Below, piece after piece: positions 1 to 4,097 of a stretch of 6,626 nucleotides of DNA (its first letter is position 1; every line of letters begins with the position of its first letter). Source of the DNA: an uncultured bacterium (lineage in GTDB: Bacteria; Patescibacteriota; Minisyncoccia; UBA6257; Colwellbacteraceae); NCBI GenBank assembly GCA_913009745.1, contig CAJVWL010000023.1, positions 1 to 6,626 on the forward strand, read 5' to 3'. The notes under the pieces are model-generated. The model was not told where the DNA came from and searched no databases. It saw only the letters and a program-made list of their open reading frames with translations. A program made the translations under genes and the position numbers.

Positions 1-102
1 CGTCCGGCTCAGAAAAAAAGTATTAAAACAGTAGGCCGTAAGTTTATTTACCAGACACTTCCCGCGGGAATATACTGCTTGATAATCTGGTGAATTGTTT
101 TT
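1..102. other. Left edge, no supported gene
   Basis: A plus-strand frame is open from the edge to a TGA at 91-93 (about 30 codons, ending GIYCLIIW), which could be the tail of a gene but matches nothing I know. A 12-bp palindrome TTCCCGCGGGAA lies at 59-70. Neither is strong enough for a call. Confidence 0.3.
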
Positions 103-150
103 AAAAAAAGTTGGAGGGGGGGTCTCTCGCCTCGGCGAGAGACCCCCCTC
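103..150 (-). terminator. Strong intrinsic terminator of the 61-69 aa orphan gene
   Basis: The arms at 117-130 and 135-148 pair perfectly over 14 bp (G-run, then TCTCTCGC) around a 4-nt loop CTCG. Two more pairs are possible at the base past a bulged G. Read on the minus strand, the stem is followed four to five bases later by seven T residues (the A-run at 103-109 on plus). On the plus strand no T-tract follows, so the signal points leftward and ends the minus-strand gene whose TAG stop is at 171. Confidence 0.85.
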
Positions 151-170
151 ATTGGTGGTAACGTATCATT

Positions 171-380
171 CTAGGTTTGATGCCTTGAATAATGTGCATC
201 CACCATTGCGCTGCATACAGCGCAGTTGTCCACGATTCTATTTGCCTTGATGAGAGACATGGCCGTGAACTCCTCGGAACGACCGAGCCGGAGAGCGGTT
301 ACTACATCTGCGTCCACATGGATGTGCTGATGCAAGTCTGCAATGATGAACTCCATGAGCTTCGTTTCTAATACGCTGAT
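171..380 (-). CDS. Small orphan protein with a CxxC pair (69 aa from ATC, 61 aa from ATG)
   Basis: I do not recognise this protein. From the first ATG (356) it is 61 aa, with an HxHxH patch at residues 9-13 and a CxxC at 45-48, which could bind a metal (inference). The reason to trust it is its framing. On the minus strand a strong promoter (432-437 / 408-413) is followed by AAAAGGAGG at 395-387, the frame ends in TAG, and a strong terminator sits 20 bp downstream. The Shine-Dalgarno is 30 nt from the ATG but exactly 6 nt from an in-frame ATC at 380-378, which would add eight residues (ISVLETKL). No in-frame ATG, GTG or TTG lies between the upstream stop (416-414) and 356. I give the longer form; the start is uncertain. 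The gene looks visibly richer in G+C than the membrane-protein genes further right. Confidence 0.6.
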   Translation of the reverse strand: MSVLETKLMEFIIADLHQHIHVDADVVTALRLGRSEEFTAMSLIKANRIVDNCAVCSAMVDAHYSRHQT

Positions 381-386
381 ACAAGA

Positions 387-395
387 CCTCCTTTT
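387..395 (-). promoter_or_regulatory. Shine-Dalgarno AAAAGGAGG ahead of the orphan gene
   Basis: The plus-strand bases are CCTCCTTTT, so the minus strand reads AAAAGGAGG. It lies 6 nt before an in-frame ATC and 30 nt before the first in-frame ATG. An out-of-frame TTG lies 2 nt after it, too close for normal use. This site therefore decides, and complicates, the start choice. Confidence 0.7.
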
Positions 396-407
396 CTGGT
401 CTATGTC

Positions 408-437
408 TATATATCACGTCATCTTAAATATTGTCAA
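408..437 (-). promoter_or_regulatory. Sigma-70-type promoter of the orphan gene
   Basis: The minus strand carries a perfect -35 TTGACA (plus 432-437), an 18-bp spacer and -10 TATATA (plus 408-413). Shifted by one base, ATATAT gives a 17-bp spacer. The start of transcription would fall near 401, leaving a leader of a few bases before the Shine-Dalgarno. Confidence 0.75.
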
Positions 438-465
438 TTACAGAATGCTTAACGCTATGAAACAC

Positions 466-494
466 TCAACAGTCTATTGTAAATAGTGTATAGT
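466..494 (+). promoter_or_regulatory. Candidate promoter of the 39 aa basic protein
   Basis: The -35-like TCAACA (466-471) is separated by 17 bp from -10 TATAGT (489-494). The expected transcription start, about 500-502, coincides with the ATG at 502, so the mRNA would be leaderless. There is no Shine-Dalgarno before that ATG, which agrees with this reading. Confidence 0.5.
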
Positions 495-501
495 TGTATT
501 T

Positions 502-621
502 ATGGCAAAAAGAGATACGGGGGTAGGAAAAAGAAAAAAATCACGTTCGCACAAGACTAAAAAACGTCTTGCGATAAAACGTGAGATGCTCGCAAAAAAA
601 GCAAGCAAAAAGAGTAGGTAA
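502..621 (+). CDS. Tiny, extremely basic protein (39 aa)
   Basis: This open frame is short but well framed: ATG right after a candidate promoter, 39 codons, and a TAA that is itself part of the terminator stem. Of the 39 residues 18 are Lys or Arg and only two are acidic. There is no Cys, Trp or aromatic residue, and it starts MAKRDTGVGKRKKSRSHK. Such composition fits an RNA- or DNA-binding peptide, for example a small ribosome-associated protein, but I cannot match it to a named ribosomal family (it is not the bTHX or AURKAIP1/COX24 pattern I know), so the role is inference. It is divergent from the orphan gene at 171-380, with about 120 bp between them. Confidence 0.7.
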   Translation: MAKRDTGVGKRKKSRSHKTKKRLAIKREMLAKKASKKSR

Positions 622-642
622 ATCCCCGCAAGGGGATTTTTT
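621..642 (+). terminator. Intrinsic terminator overlapping the stop codon
   Basis: The stem is AATCCCC (621-627) and GGGGATT (632-638), closed by a GCAA tetraloop of the stable GNRA type and running into six T residues (637-642). The last base of the TAA stop is the first base of the stem. Confidence 0.9.
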
Positions 643-687
643 GCTGCCAAAACAAAAAAGCAGTACAGAAAAAGGCGGTGTCGTGTT

Positions 688-729
688 TCTATAGTCCTCA
701 TCTTACTATAGTAAGATGAGGACTATAGA
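688..729. repeat. Perfect 42-bp palindrome with three CTATAG blocks
   Basis: All 21 base pairs match and there is no spacer. The symmetry centre is between 708 and 709. The hexamer CTATAG, itself a palindrome, occurs at 689, 706 and 723, exactly 17 bp apart; the two 11-bp segments between the copies (start TCCTCA, and its complement) are inverted copies of each other. No T-tract follows on either strand, so it is not a standard intrinsic terminator. It lies between the terminator of the 39 aa gene and the promoter of the cold-shock gene, so it could be an operator, a processing hairpin, or a recombination or resolution site. The function is unknown. Confidence 0.9.
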
Positions 730-778
730 TTGAATCCAGGGCAAAAGTTCACCCATATATCTTTTTTTATATTTTACA

Positions 779-807
779 TTGACATTTAATGCGCTATATG
801 ACATCAT
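779..807 (+). promoter_or_regulatory. Candidate promoter of the cold-shock gene
   Basis: There is a perfect -35 TTGACA at 779-784. With a 17-bp spacer the -10 would be CATCAT (802-807), which is weak. A small dyad, TATGA-CA-TCATA (797-808), overlaps it and could be an operator. The implied leader is about 90 nt, and its AATCGAA (819-825) can pair with TTCGATT (871-877). Confidence 0.5.
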
Positions 808-904
808 AGTGACTGTCGAATCGAAACTGCGATAAAAAGATAGTCGGGTTTTGTTGTGCAGAATCTCGTATTCGATTGTTTATTAACAAGCAAAATACAA
901 ATAA

Positions 905-1105
905 ATGAACGAAGGAACAATCGTCCGTCTTACCGATAGAGGATTTGGCTTCATCGCTCGCGATGGTGAGGAAAAGGATCTCTTTTTCCACTCTAACGAG
1001 CTTCAGGACGTAGAGTTTGACGACCTGAAGGAAGGCGACAAAGTGACTTTTGAGGTTGCTGAAGGCCCTAAGGGACTCAACGCCGTCAAAGTCAAGAAAG
1101 TATAA
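905..1105 (+). CDS. Cold-shock protein (CspA family)
   Basis: This 66-residue protein is one complete cold-shock domain, a five-stranded OB-fold barrel that binds single-stranded RNA or DNA and melts secondary structure in mRNA. The RNP1-like motif GFGFI is at residues 13-17 and the RNP2-like LFFHS at 26-30, followed by the usual EGDKVTFEV and GPKGLNAVKV stretches. Its length is typical of the family, and the position before RNP1 is Arg where CspA often has Lys. The ATG has no Shine-Dalgarno upstream. It is a single-gene unit with its own promoter and terminator and a long leader, as in many cold-shock mRNAs. The domain call is secure; whether it responds to cold is not shown. Confidence 0.97.
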   Translation: MNEGTIVRLTDRGFGFIARDGEEKDLFFHSNELQDVEFDDLKEGDKVTFEVAEGPKGLNAVKVKKV

Positions 1106-1117
1106 GAACTCATACAT

Positions 1118-1143
1118 AAAAACAGCCCGGTTGGGCTGTTTTT
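1118..1143 (+). terminator. Intrinsic terminator of the cold-shock gene
   Basis: AAAAACAGCCC (1118-1128) pairs with GGGCTGTTTTT (1133-1143) around the loop GGTT, 13 bp after the TAA. The A and T runs at both ends could also let it work in the other direction, although no minus-strand gene needs it here. Confidence 0.93.
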
Positions 1144-1183
1144 ATTATCTTTTTTATATTGTCGTGTGTGAAGCCCGCTTTAT

Positions 1184-1192
1184 TGGTATAAT
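1184..1192 (+). promoter_or_regulatory. Extended -10 promoter of the cupin gene
   Basis: TGGTATAAT is a perfect -10 (1187-1192) with the TG extension. No good -35 is present at 16-18 bp; the closest, TTGTCG at 1159, is 22 bp away. Transcription should start near 1199, giving a leader of about 47 nt. Confidence 0.75.
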
Positions 1193-1246
1193 ATAGTCTA
1201 CATAAAGGTCGACTCAAAACTAGTTATAAAAACACTTAACAAAAAT

Positions 1247-1645
1247 ATGATCGGATACATAACAAATATAGAAAAAGACGCTCTGGAAAATGAAAACTAC
1301 AGGAAAGTTCTATTTACCGCACAGCATAGCCAGCTTGTCCTTATGAGCTTAAAGCCCGGTGAAGAGATTGGAATGGAGGTGCATAAGCTTGACCAATTTA
1401 TACGCATTGAAGCTGGAGAGGGAAAAGCAATACTTGACGGAGAAGAAACGCATATTGAGGATGGTACGGCTATTGTCGTGCCGGCCGGAGCGCAACATAA
1501 TGTGGTCAATACCTCGCCGGATAAAGAGATGAAACTCTACACGGTATACTCACCTCCGGAGCACAGAAGCGGCACGATACATAAAACGAAAGAAGAGGCA
1601 GACTCCGATGAAAGCGACCATTTTGACGGAACGACGTCTCTTTAA
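1247..1645 (+). CDS. Small single-domain cupin protein
   Basis: This 132 aa protein has a cupin_2-type beta-barrel over about residues 25-100. Motif 1 is seen as LKPGEEIGMEVH(46)KLDQ followed by EAGEG. Motif 2 is seen as VPAGAQH(84)NVVN. The usual HxH of motif 1 is H46-K-L48, so a second His ligand is missing and D49, Q50 or E55 would have to complete any metal site (inference). The C-terminus, from YSPPEHRSGTIHKTKEEA to the end, is hydrophilic and acidic. I know the same arrangement from a widespread bacterial family of unassigned substrate, so no reaction is claimed. There is no Shine-Dalgarno. It is transcribed alone and convergent with the minus-strand gene ending at 1741. Confidence 0.93.
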   Translation: MIGYITNIEKDALENENYRKVLFTAQHSQLVLMSLKPGEEIGMEVHKLDQFIRIEAGEGKAILDGEETHIEDGTAIVVPAGAQHNVVNTSPDKEMKLYTVYSPPEHRSGTIHKTKEEADSDESDHFDGTTSL

Positions 1646-1675
1646 TTAAATCGCCTCGCAATATATTTTCATATC

Positions 1676-1730
1676 AAAAAGGGAAGGACCCGGTAACAAG
1701 GCTCTATCCGAACCTTGTTACTTGGGTCCT
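1676..1730 (-). terminator. Terminator of the two-gene minus-strand operon
   Basis: The arms 1685-1701 and 1713-1730 form about 17 pairs with one G-U and one bulged base, and enclose an 11-nt loop. Read on minus, the hairpin is followed by TCCC and then five T residues (plus 1680-1676). On plus no T-tract follows, so it serves mainly the gene whose TAG is at 1741. It may still stall transcription coming from the cupin gene. Confidence 0.85.
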
Positions 1731-1740
1731 CAATACCTAT

Positions 1741-1935
1741 CTACACGGAAGCTCCCATGTAGCCAACGAAGAAGTCTTCCGCCTCGGGGCAGATGCGCTT
1801 TTCGGCTCCCACCATAAACCCCTTTAGCCACCACATGATCGCCGTATTGGAGCACATTGAGCCCTCCAGCGCGCGGATGATGCCAATGGCTTTTTCTTGG
1901 TCTATCTGACCGGTAGTCAACAGCTGTGATATCAT
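1741..1935 (-). CDS. Orphan 64 aa protein, second gene of a minus-strand operon
   Basis: I do not recognise this protein. It begins MISQLLTTGQIDQEKA, which looks like an amphipathic helix. The middle (about 27-44) is hydrophobic and includes MWWLKGFMVG, and the end is acidic. It has Cys at 28 and 49. The start is well supported: on the minus strand GGGAGG lies 6 nt before the ATG. The stop is TAG and a strong terminator follows 10 bp downstream. It begins 33 bp after the zinc-ribbon gene ends, with no promoter between them, so the two are probably co-transcribed. A helical adaptor or a small membrane-associated peptide are both possible. Confidence 0.75.
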   Translation of the reverse strand: MISQLLTTGQIDQEKAIGIIRALEGSMCSNTAIMWWLKGFMVGAEKRICPEAEDFFVGYMGASV

Positions 1936-1968
1936 TATTTTCCTCCCTTGGGAACAGTTAGACCGCGT

Positions 1969-2151
1969 TTATGCGCCATACCCCTCTCTCTTGTGGACTA
2001 CAATGCAAGCCCAAAAGACCTTACCGCAACTTTTGCATTTCAACTGGCAGGCGCGAACACCCTCAAGTGAATAACAGATGATTTTTGACGAACCACCGCA
2101 TTCAGGACACATGTCCCACCTCGTCGCCTTCTGTTCCTTAACATCAACCAT
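1969..2151 (-). CDS. Zinc-ribbon protein (60 aa), first gene of a minus-strand operon
   Basis: Two CxxC knuckles, CPEC (residues 15-18) and CKSC (39-42), are each followed by Gly as in zinc ribbons. Further Cys residues are at 26, 35 and 49. The protein is small, fairly basic and lacks a signal peptide, so binding to nucleic acid or a protein partner is likely, but no function can be named. I chose the ATG at 2151 because AAGGAGG lies 4 nt upstream of it. A longer frame from a TTG at 2199 exists but has no matching Shine-Dalgarno. A clear promoter lies about 80 bp upstream (2235-2264), and the 64 aa gene follows 33 bp after the TAA. Confidence 0.8.
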   Translation of the reverse strand: MVDVKEQKATRWDMCPECGGSSKIICYSLEGVRACQLKCKSCGKVFWACIVVHKREGYGA

Positions 2152-2234
2152 ACATCCTCCTTCTCGGATATATCTCCAAACGGTTATGGAAAACTTCAAG
2201 CTATTTATTTCAATGAGCTAAAGCTCCTTTCTAT

Positions 2235-2264
2235 ATTAGACCCACTTATACTTACTCTAGTCAA
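2235..2264 (-). promoter_or_regulatory. Promoter of the zinc-ribbon operon
   Basis: On minus, -35 TTGACT (plus 2259-2264), an 18-bp spacer and -10 TCTAAT (plus 2235-2240) each differ from consensus by one base. The leader would be about 75 nt. It contains a second AAAGGAG (plus 2224-2230) that is not followed by a usable start. Confidence 0.7.
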
Positions 2265-2317
2265 ATTATATTGTTGTTAAGTTTATAAAAGGTTTTTGAA
2301 TTCAAGAGTGAAAATCG

Positions 2318-2350
2318 AAAAACAGACCCCTAAATAGAGGTCTGTTTTTT
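2318..2350 (-). terminator. Bidirectional terminator after the 58 aa zinc protein
   Basis: AAAAACAGACC (2318-2328) pairs with GGTCTGTTTTT (2339-2349) around a 10-nt loop, with a T-run on both strands. It begins 14 bp after the TAA of the minus-strand gene ending at 2364. No plus-strand gene precedes it, so the minus-strand role is the likely one. Confidence 0.85.
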
Positions 2351-2363
2351 ATATGCGAAGTTA

Positions 2364-2540
2364 TTAATAGCTTCTTTTGGACTCTTGCCTTTGTCTGTGA
2401 CAATCACGGCACATAATTTGGTCGATTCGCGCGGGGTCGGGGTCAAAGGGAAGTTCCGTTATCGCCGCACCGCACTTTCCGCACTTCCAATCACCCTTAT
2501 ACATCTTCCTGCTAAAATCATTATTTTTATCAAACGCCAT
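2364..2540 (-). CDS. CPR-type zinc-binding protein with two CxxC motifs (58 aa)
   Basis: The frame runs from ATG (2540) to TAA (2364). CGKC is at residues 20-23 and CRDCH at 44-48. Between them lies ITELPFDPDP, matching the LPF.P signature of a small zinc-protein family that I know from Patescibacteria. The two CxxC pairs should hold one zinc ion in a ribbon or treble-clef fold. The ends are charged and look flexible, so a nucleic-acid or ribosome contact is plausible but unproven. There is no Shine-Dalgarno. A promoter about 110 bp upstream and a terminator 14 bp downstream make it a one-gene unit. Confidence 0.85.
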   Translation of the reverse strand: MAFDKNNDFSRKMYKGDWKCGKCGAAITELPFDPDPARIDQIMCRDCHRQRQESKRSY

Positions 2541-2648
2541 TCTTTTGTTTATTTGTGTTTATGACCTTTTAGAAACGAGTAGATTGGCATTTTATAAATA
2601 TTTATATACCTGCCCCGCTAACTCGGATTTATATCCCTTGTATGCACA

Positions 2649-2677
2649 AGTATCGTGTAAATTTTTTCTGTTGTCAA
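2649..2677 (-). promoter_or_regulatory. Promoter of the 58 aa zinc protein
   Basis: On minus, a perfect -35 TTGACA (plus 2672-2677) is followed by 17 bp and GATACT (plus 2649-2654). Its -35 overlaps the -35 of the DoxX promoter on the other strand. The leader would be about 100 nt. Confidence 0.6.
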
Positions 2678-2699
2678 TAAATTCATGTTAAAATATATT
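2671..2699 (+). promoter_or_regulatory. Promoter of the DoxX gene
   Basis: -35 TTGTCA (2671-2676), a 17-bp spacer and -10 TATATT (2694-2699), each one mismatch from consensus. A TG-extended alternative -10, TAAAAT at 2689-2694, overlaps it. The leader is about 28 nt and lacks a Shine-Dalgarno. Confidence 0.7.
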
Positions 2700-2733
2700 A
2701 TATTAAAGGTCTGCATAAAACTAAATTTAAAAA

Positions 2734-3120
2734 ATGTCCATATTTATTTCAGATGGGCTAACCTTAACACTAATACGACTTGTCCTTGGGATAGTTATGG
2801 TTTACTATGGCATCCCTAAAATAAAGGACTTAAAGGCCAACGCAGATAATTTTGTGAAAATGGGCTTTAATCCGGGTTTCTTCTGGGGAACAATAGTCGC
2901 ATTGCTTGAGTTTTTTGGAGGTATAGCAATAATACTTGGATTTTATTCCGGGTTGATAGCTATATTTTTTGCAATACAAATGGCCGTGGGCGTCATTTGG
3001 AAAATTACAAAAACCGACAAACCGTTCACAGACTGGTCATATGATGTAATTCTGCTTATGCTGTGTTTTGTTATAATCGCGTTCGGCCCGGGATTATACG
3101 CAATTACTCCGTTCATATAA
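2734..3120 (+). CDS. DoxX family membrane protein
   Basis: This 128 aa protein has four predicted membrane helices, at about 9-28, 49-69, 71-91 and 102-125. The first is followed by the typical YYGIPKIKDL stretch, and helix 2 contains LLEFFGGIAIILG. Together these match the DoxX family, whose members sit in the cytoplasmic membrane and have been tied to quinone or thiol redox chemistry in some bacteria. The substrate here cannot be told. The length is normal for the family. It has its own promoter and no Shine-Dalgarno. About 90 bp separate it from the transporter gene, with no terminator between, so some read-through is possible. Confidence 0.93.
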   Translation: MSIFISDGLTLTLIRLVLGIVMVYYGIPKIKDLKANADNFVKMGFNPGFFWGTIVALLEFFGGIAIILGFYSGLIAIFFAIQMAVGVIWKITKTDKPFTDWSYDVILLMLCFVIIAFGPGLYAITPFI

Positions 3121-3144
3121 AACGAGTAACAAAAAACGAAAAGT

Positions 3145-3150
3145 TATAAT
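3145..3150 (+). promoter_or_regulatory. Candidate -10 box for the EamA-hydrolase operon
   Basis: A perfect TATAAT, continuing as TATAATATA as in the cupin promoter, lies about 63 bp before the GTG start. No convincing -35 is seen, so strength is uncertain. Confidence 0.45.
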
Positions 3151-3212
3151 ATAAACATAGGCAAAGCTATCTAATTATTCTGGTTTGTCTGGCGATAACC
3201 CTAAAATAAAAC

Positions 3213-4094
3213 GTGTCAAATATCTGGCTTTTATTAGCTATAGCAGCATATCTATTGAGCGCAGTCGCGTTTGTTGTAGATAAGCATCTCCTAGCAATCC
3301 CTATTCCGAAACCATTTGCCTATGCATTCTGGGTAAGCATCTTAAGCACTCCCGTCTTTTTTTTGATTCCATTCTTTAATATATACGTATCCGGTGTCTC
3401 ATATTTTATCATTGCGTTTATGTCGGGGCTATTTTTCTTCGCGGCGCTTGTATTGCTCTACAGAGCAATAAGGAAAACCGACATTTCCGTTGCATCAACG
3501 CAGGTTGGGGTAATAACCGCAATATTTACATATCTTCTCTCGTTAATCATATTAAAAGAGATAGTCCCCCTGCATAGCGCGATAGCGTTAACGCTTCTCA
3601 TAATAGGAATGTTGTTTTTGGGGAAAGTCGGAAAAGGAGTTTTAAAATATACTCTTTTTGCAGGCATCTTTTTCGCGCTATCTTTTGTGTTGCTTAAATT
3701 GACATTTAATATGTCTGATTTTGTAAATGGTATTTTTTGGACACGTGTAGGATTCATAGGCACCGCAATCTTATCGCTGATATCAAAACGCGCAAGAATA
3801 GATGTGGCGTCGTCATTCCATAATGCTCCGCCAACTTCAAAAACATTGTTTATTGCAAATAAAATACTTGCGGGAACCGCTTTTGTATTACTATATTACG
3901 CAATTTTATTGGGAAGGGTTTTTGTAATAAACGCGCTTCTGGGTTTTCAGTTCCTGTTTATATTTTTGCTGACAATAATTCTTCATCGCAAGCTTCCGGG
4001 AGTGAAAGAAAATCTTAGTAAAAAAACACTATTTATTAAATTGACCGGAATAATCCTAGTCGTATTCGGGTTCCTCGCAATTATGATTCAATAA
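3213..4094 (+). CDS. EamA/DMT-type transporter
   Basis: This 293 aa protein is strongly hydrophobic, with about nine or ten predicted membrane helices spread over the whole length and short basic loops, as expected for the drug/metabolite transporter superfamily of two EamA repeats. The first repeat contains the characteristic ALVLLYRAIRKTDISVA-type helix-loop (about residues 77-95), and the second ends in LTGIILVVFGFLAI. It would export or import a small molecule across the cytoplasmic membrane; the substrate is unknown. The start is GTG, the only choice because an in-frame TAA lies 6 bp upstream. There is no Shine-Dalgarno. The hydrolase-like gene begins 3 bp after the stop, so the two form an operon. 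Confidence 0.92.
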   Translation: MSNIWLLLAIAAYLLSAVAFVVDKHLLAIPIPKPFAYAFWVSILSTPVFFLIPFFNIYVSGVSYFIIAFMSGLFFFAALVLLYRAIRKTDISVASTQVGVITAIFTYLLSLIILKEIVPLHSAIALTLLIIGMLFLGKVGKGVLKYTLFAGIFFALSFVLLKLTFNMSDFVNGIFWTRVGFIGTAILSLISKRARIDVASSFHNAPPTSKTLFIANKILAGTAFVLLYYAILLGRVFVINALLGFQFLFIFLLTIILHRKLPGVKENLSKKTLFIKLTGIILVVFGFLAIMIQ

Positions 4095-4097
4095 ATT

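Noticed and set aside
59..70. Palindrome TTCCCGCGGGAA
   Set aside because: A 12-bp dyad alone, with no promoter or gene to attach it to, is not enough to claim an operator.
474..701. 75 aa hydrophobic minus-strand frame
   Set aside because: It is the complement of the A-rich gene for the basic 39 aa protein, which makes poly-Phe/Leu artefacts; it also runs through a terminator.
794..1117. 107 aa minus-strand frame over the cold-shock gene
   Set aside because: It is antisense to a secure cold-shock domain and has no family features or start signal.
2152..2199. Longer form of the zinc ribbon from a TTG at 2199
   Set aside because: AAGGAGG sits just before the ATG at 2151, and no matching site precedes the TTG.
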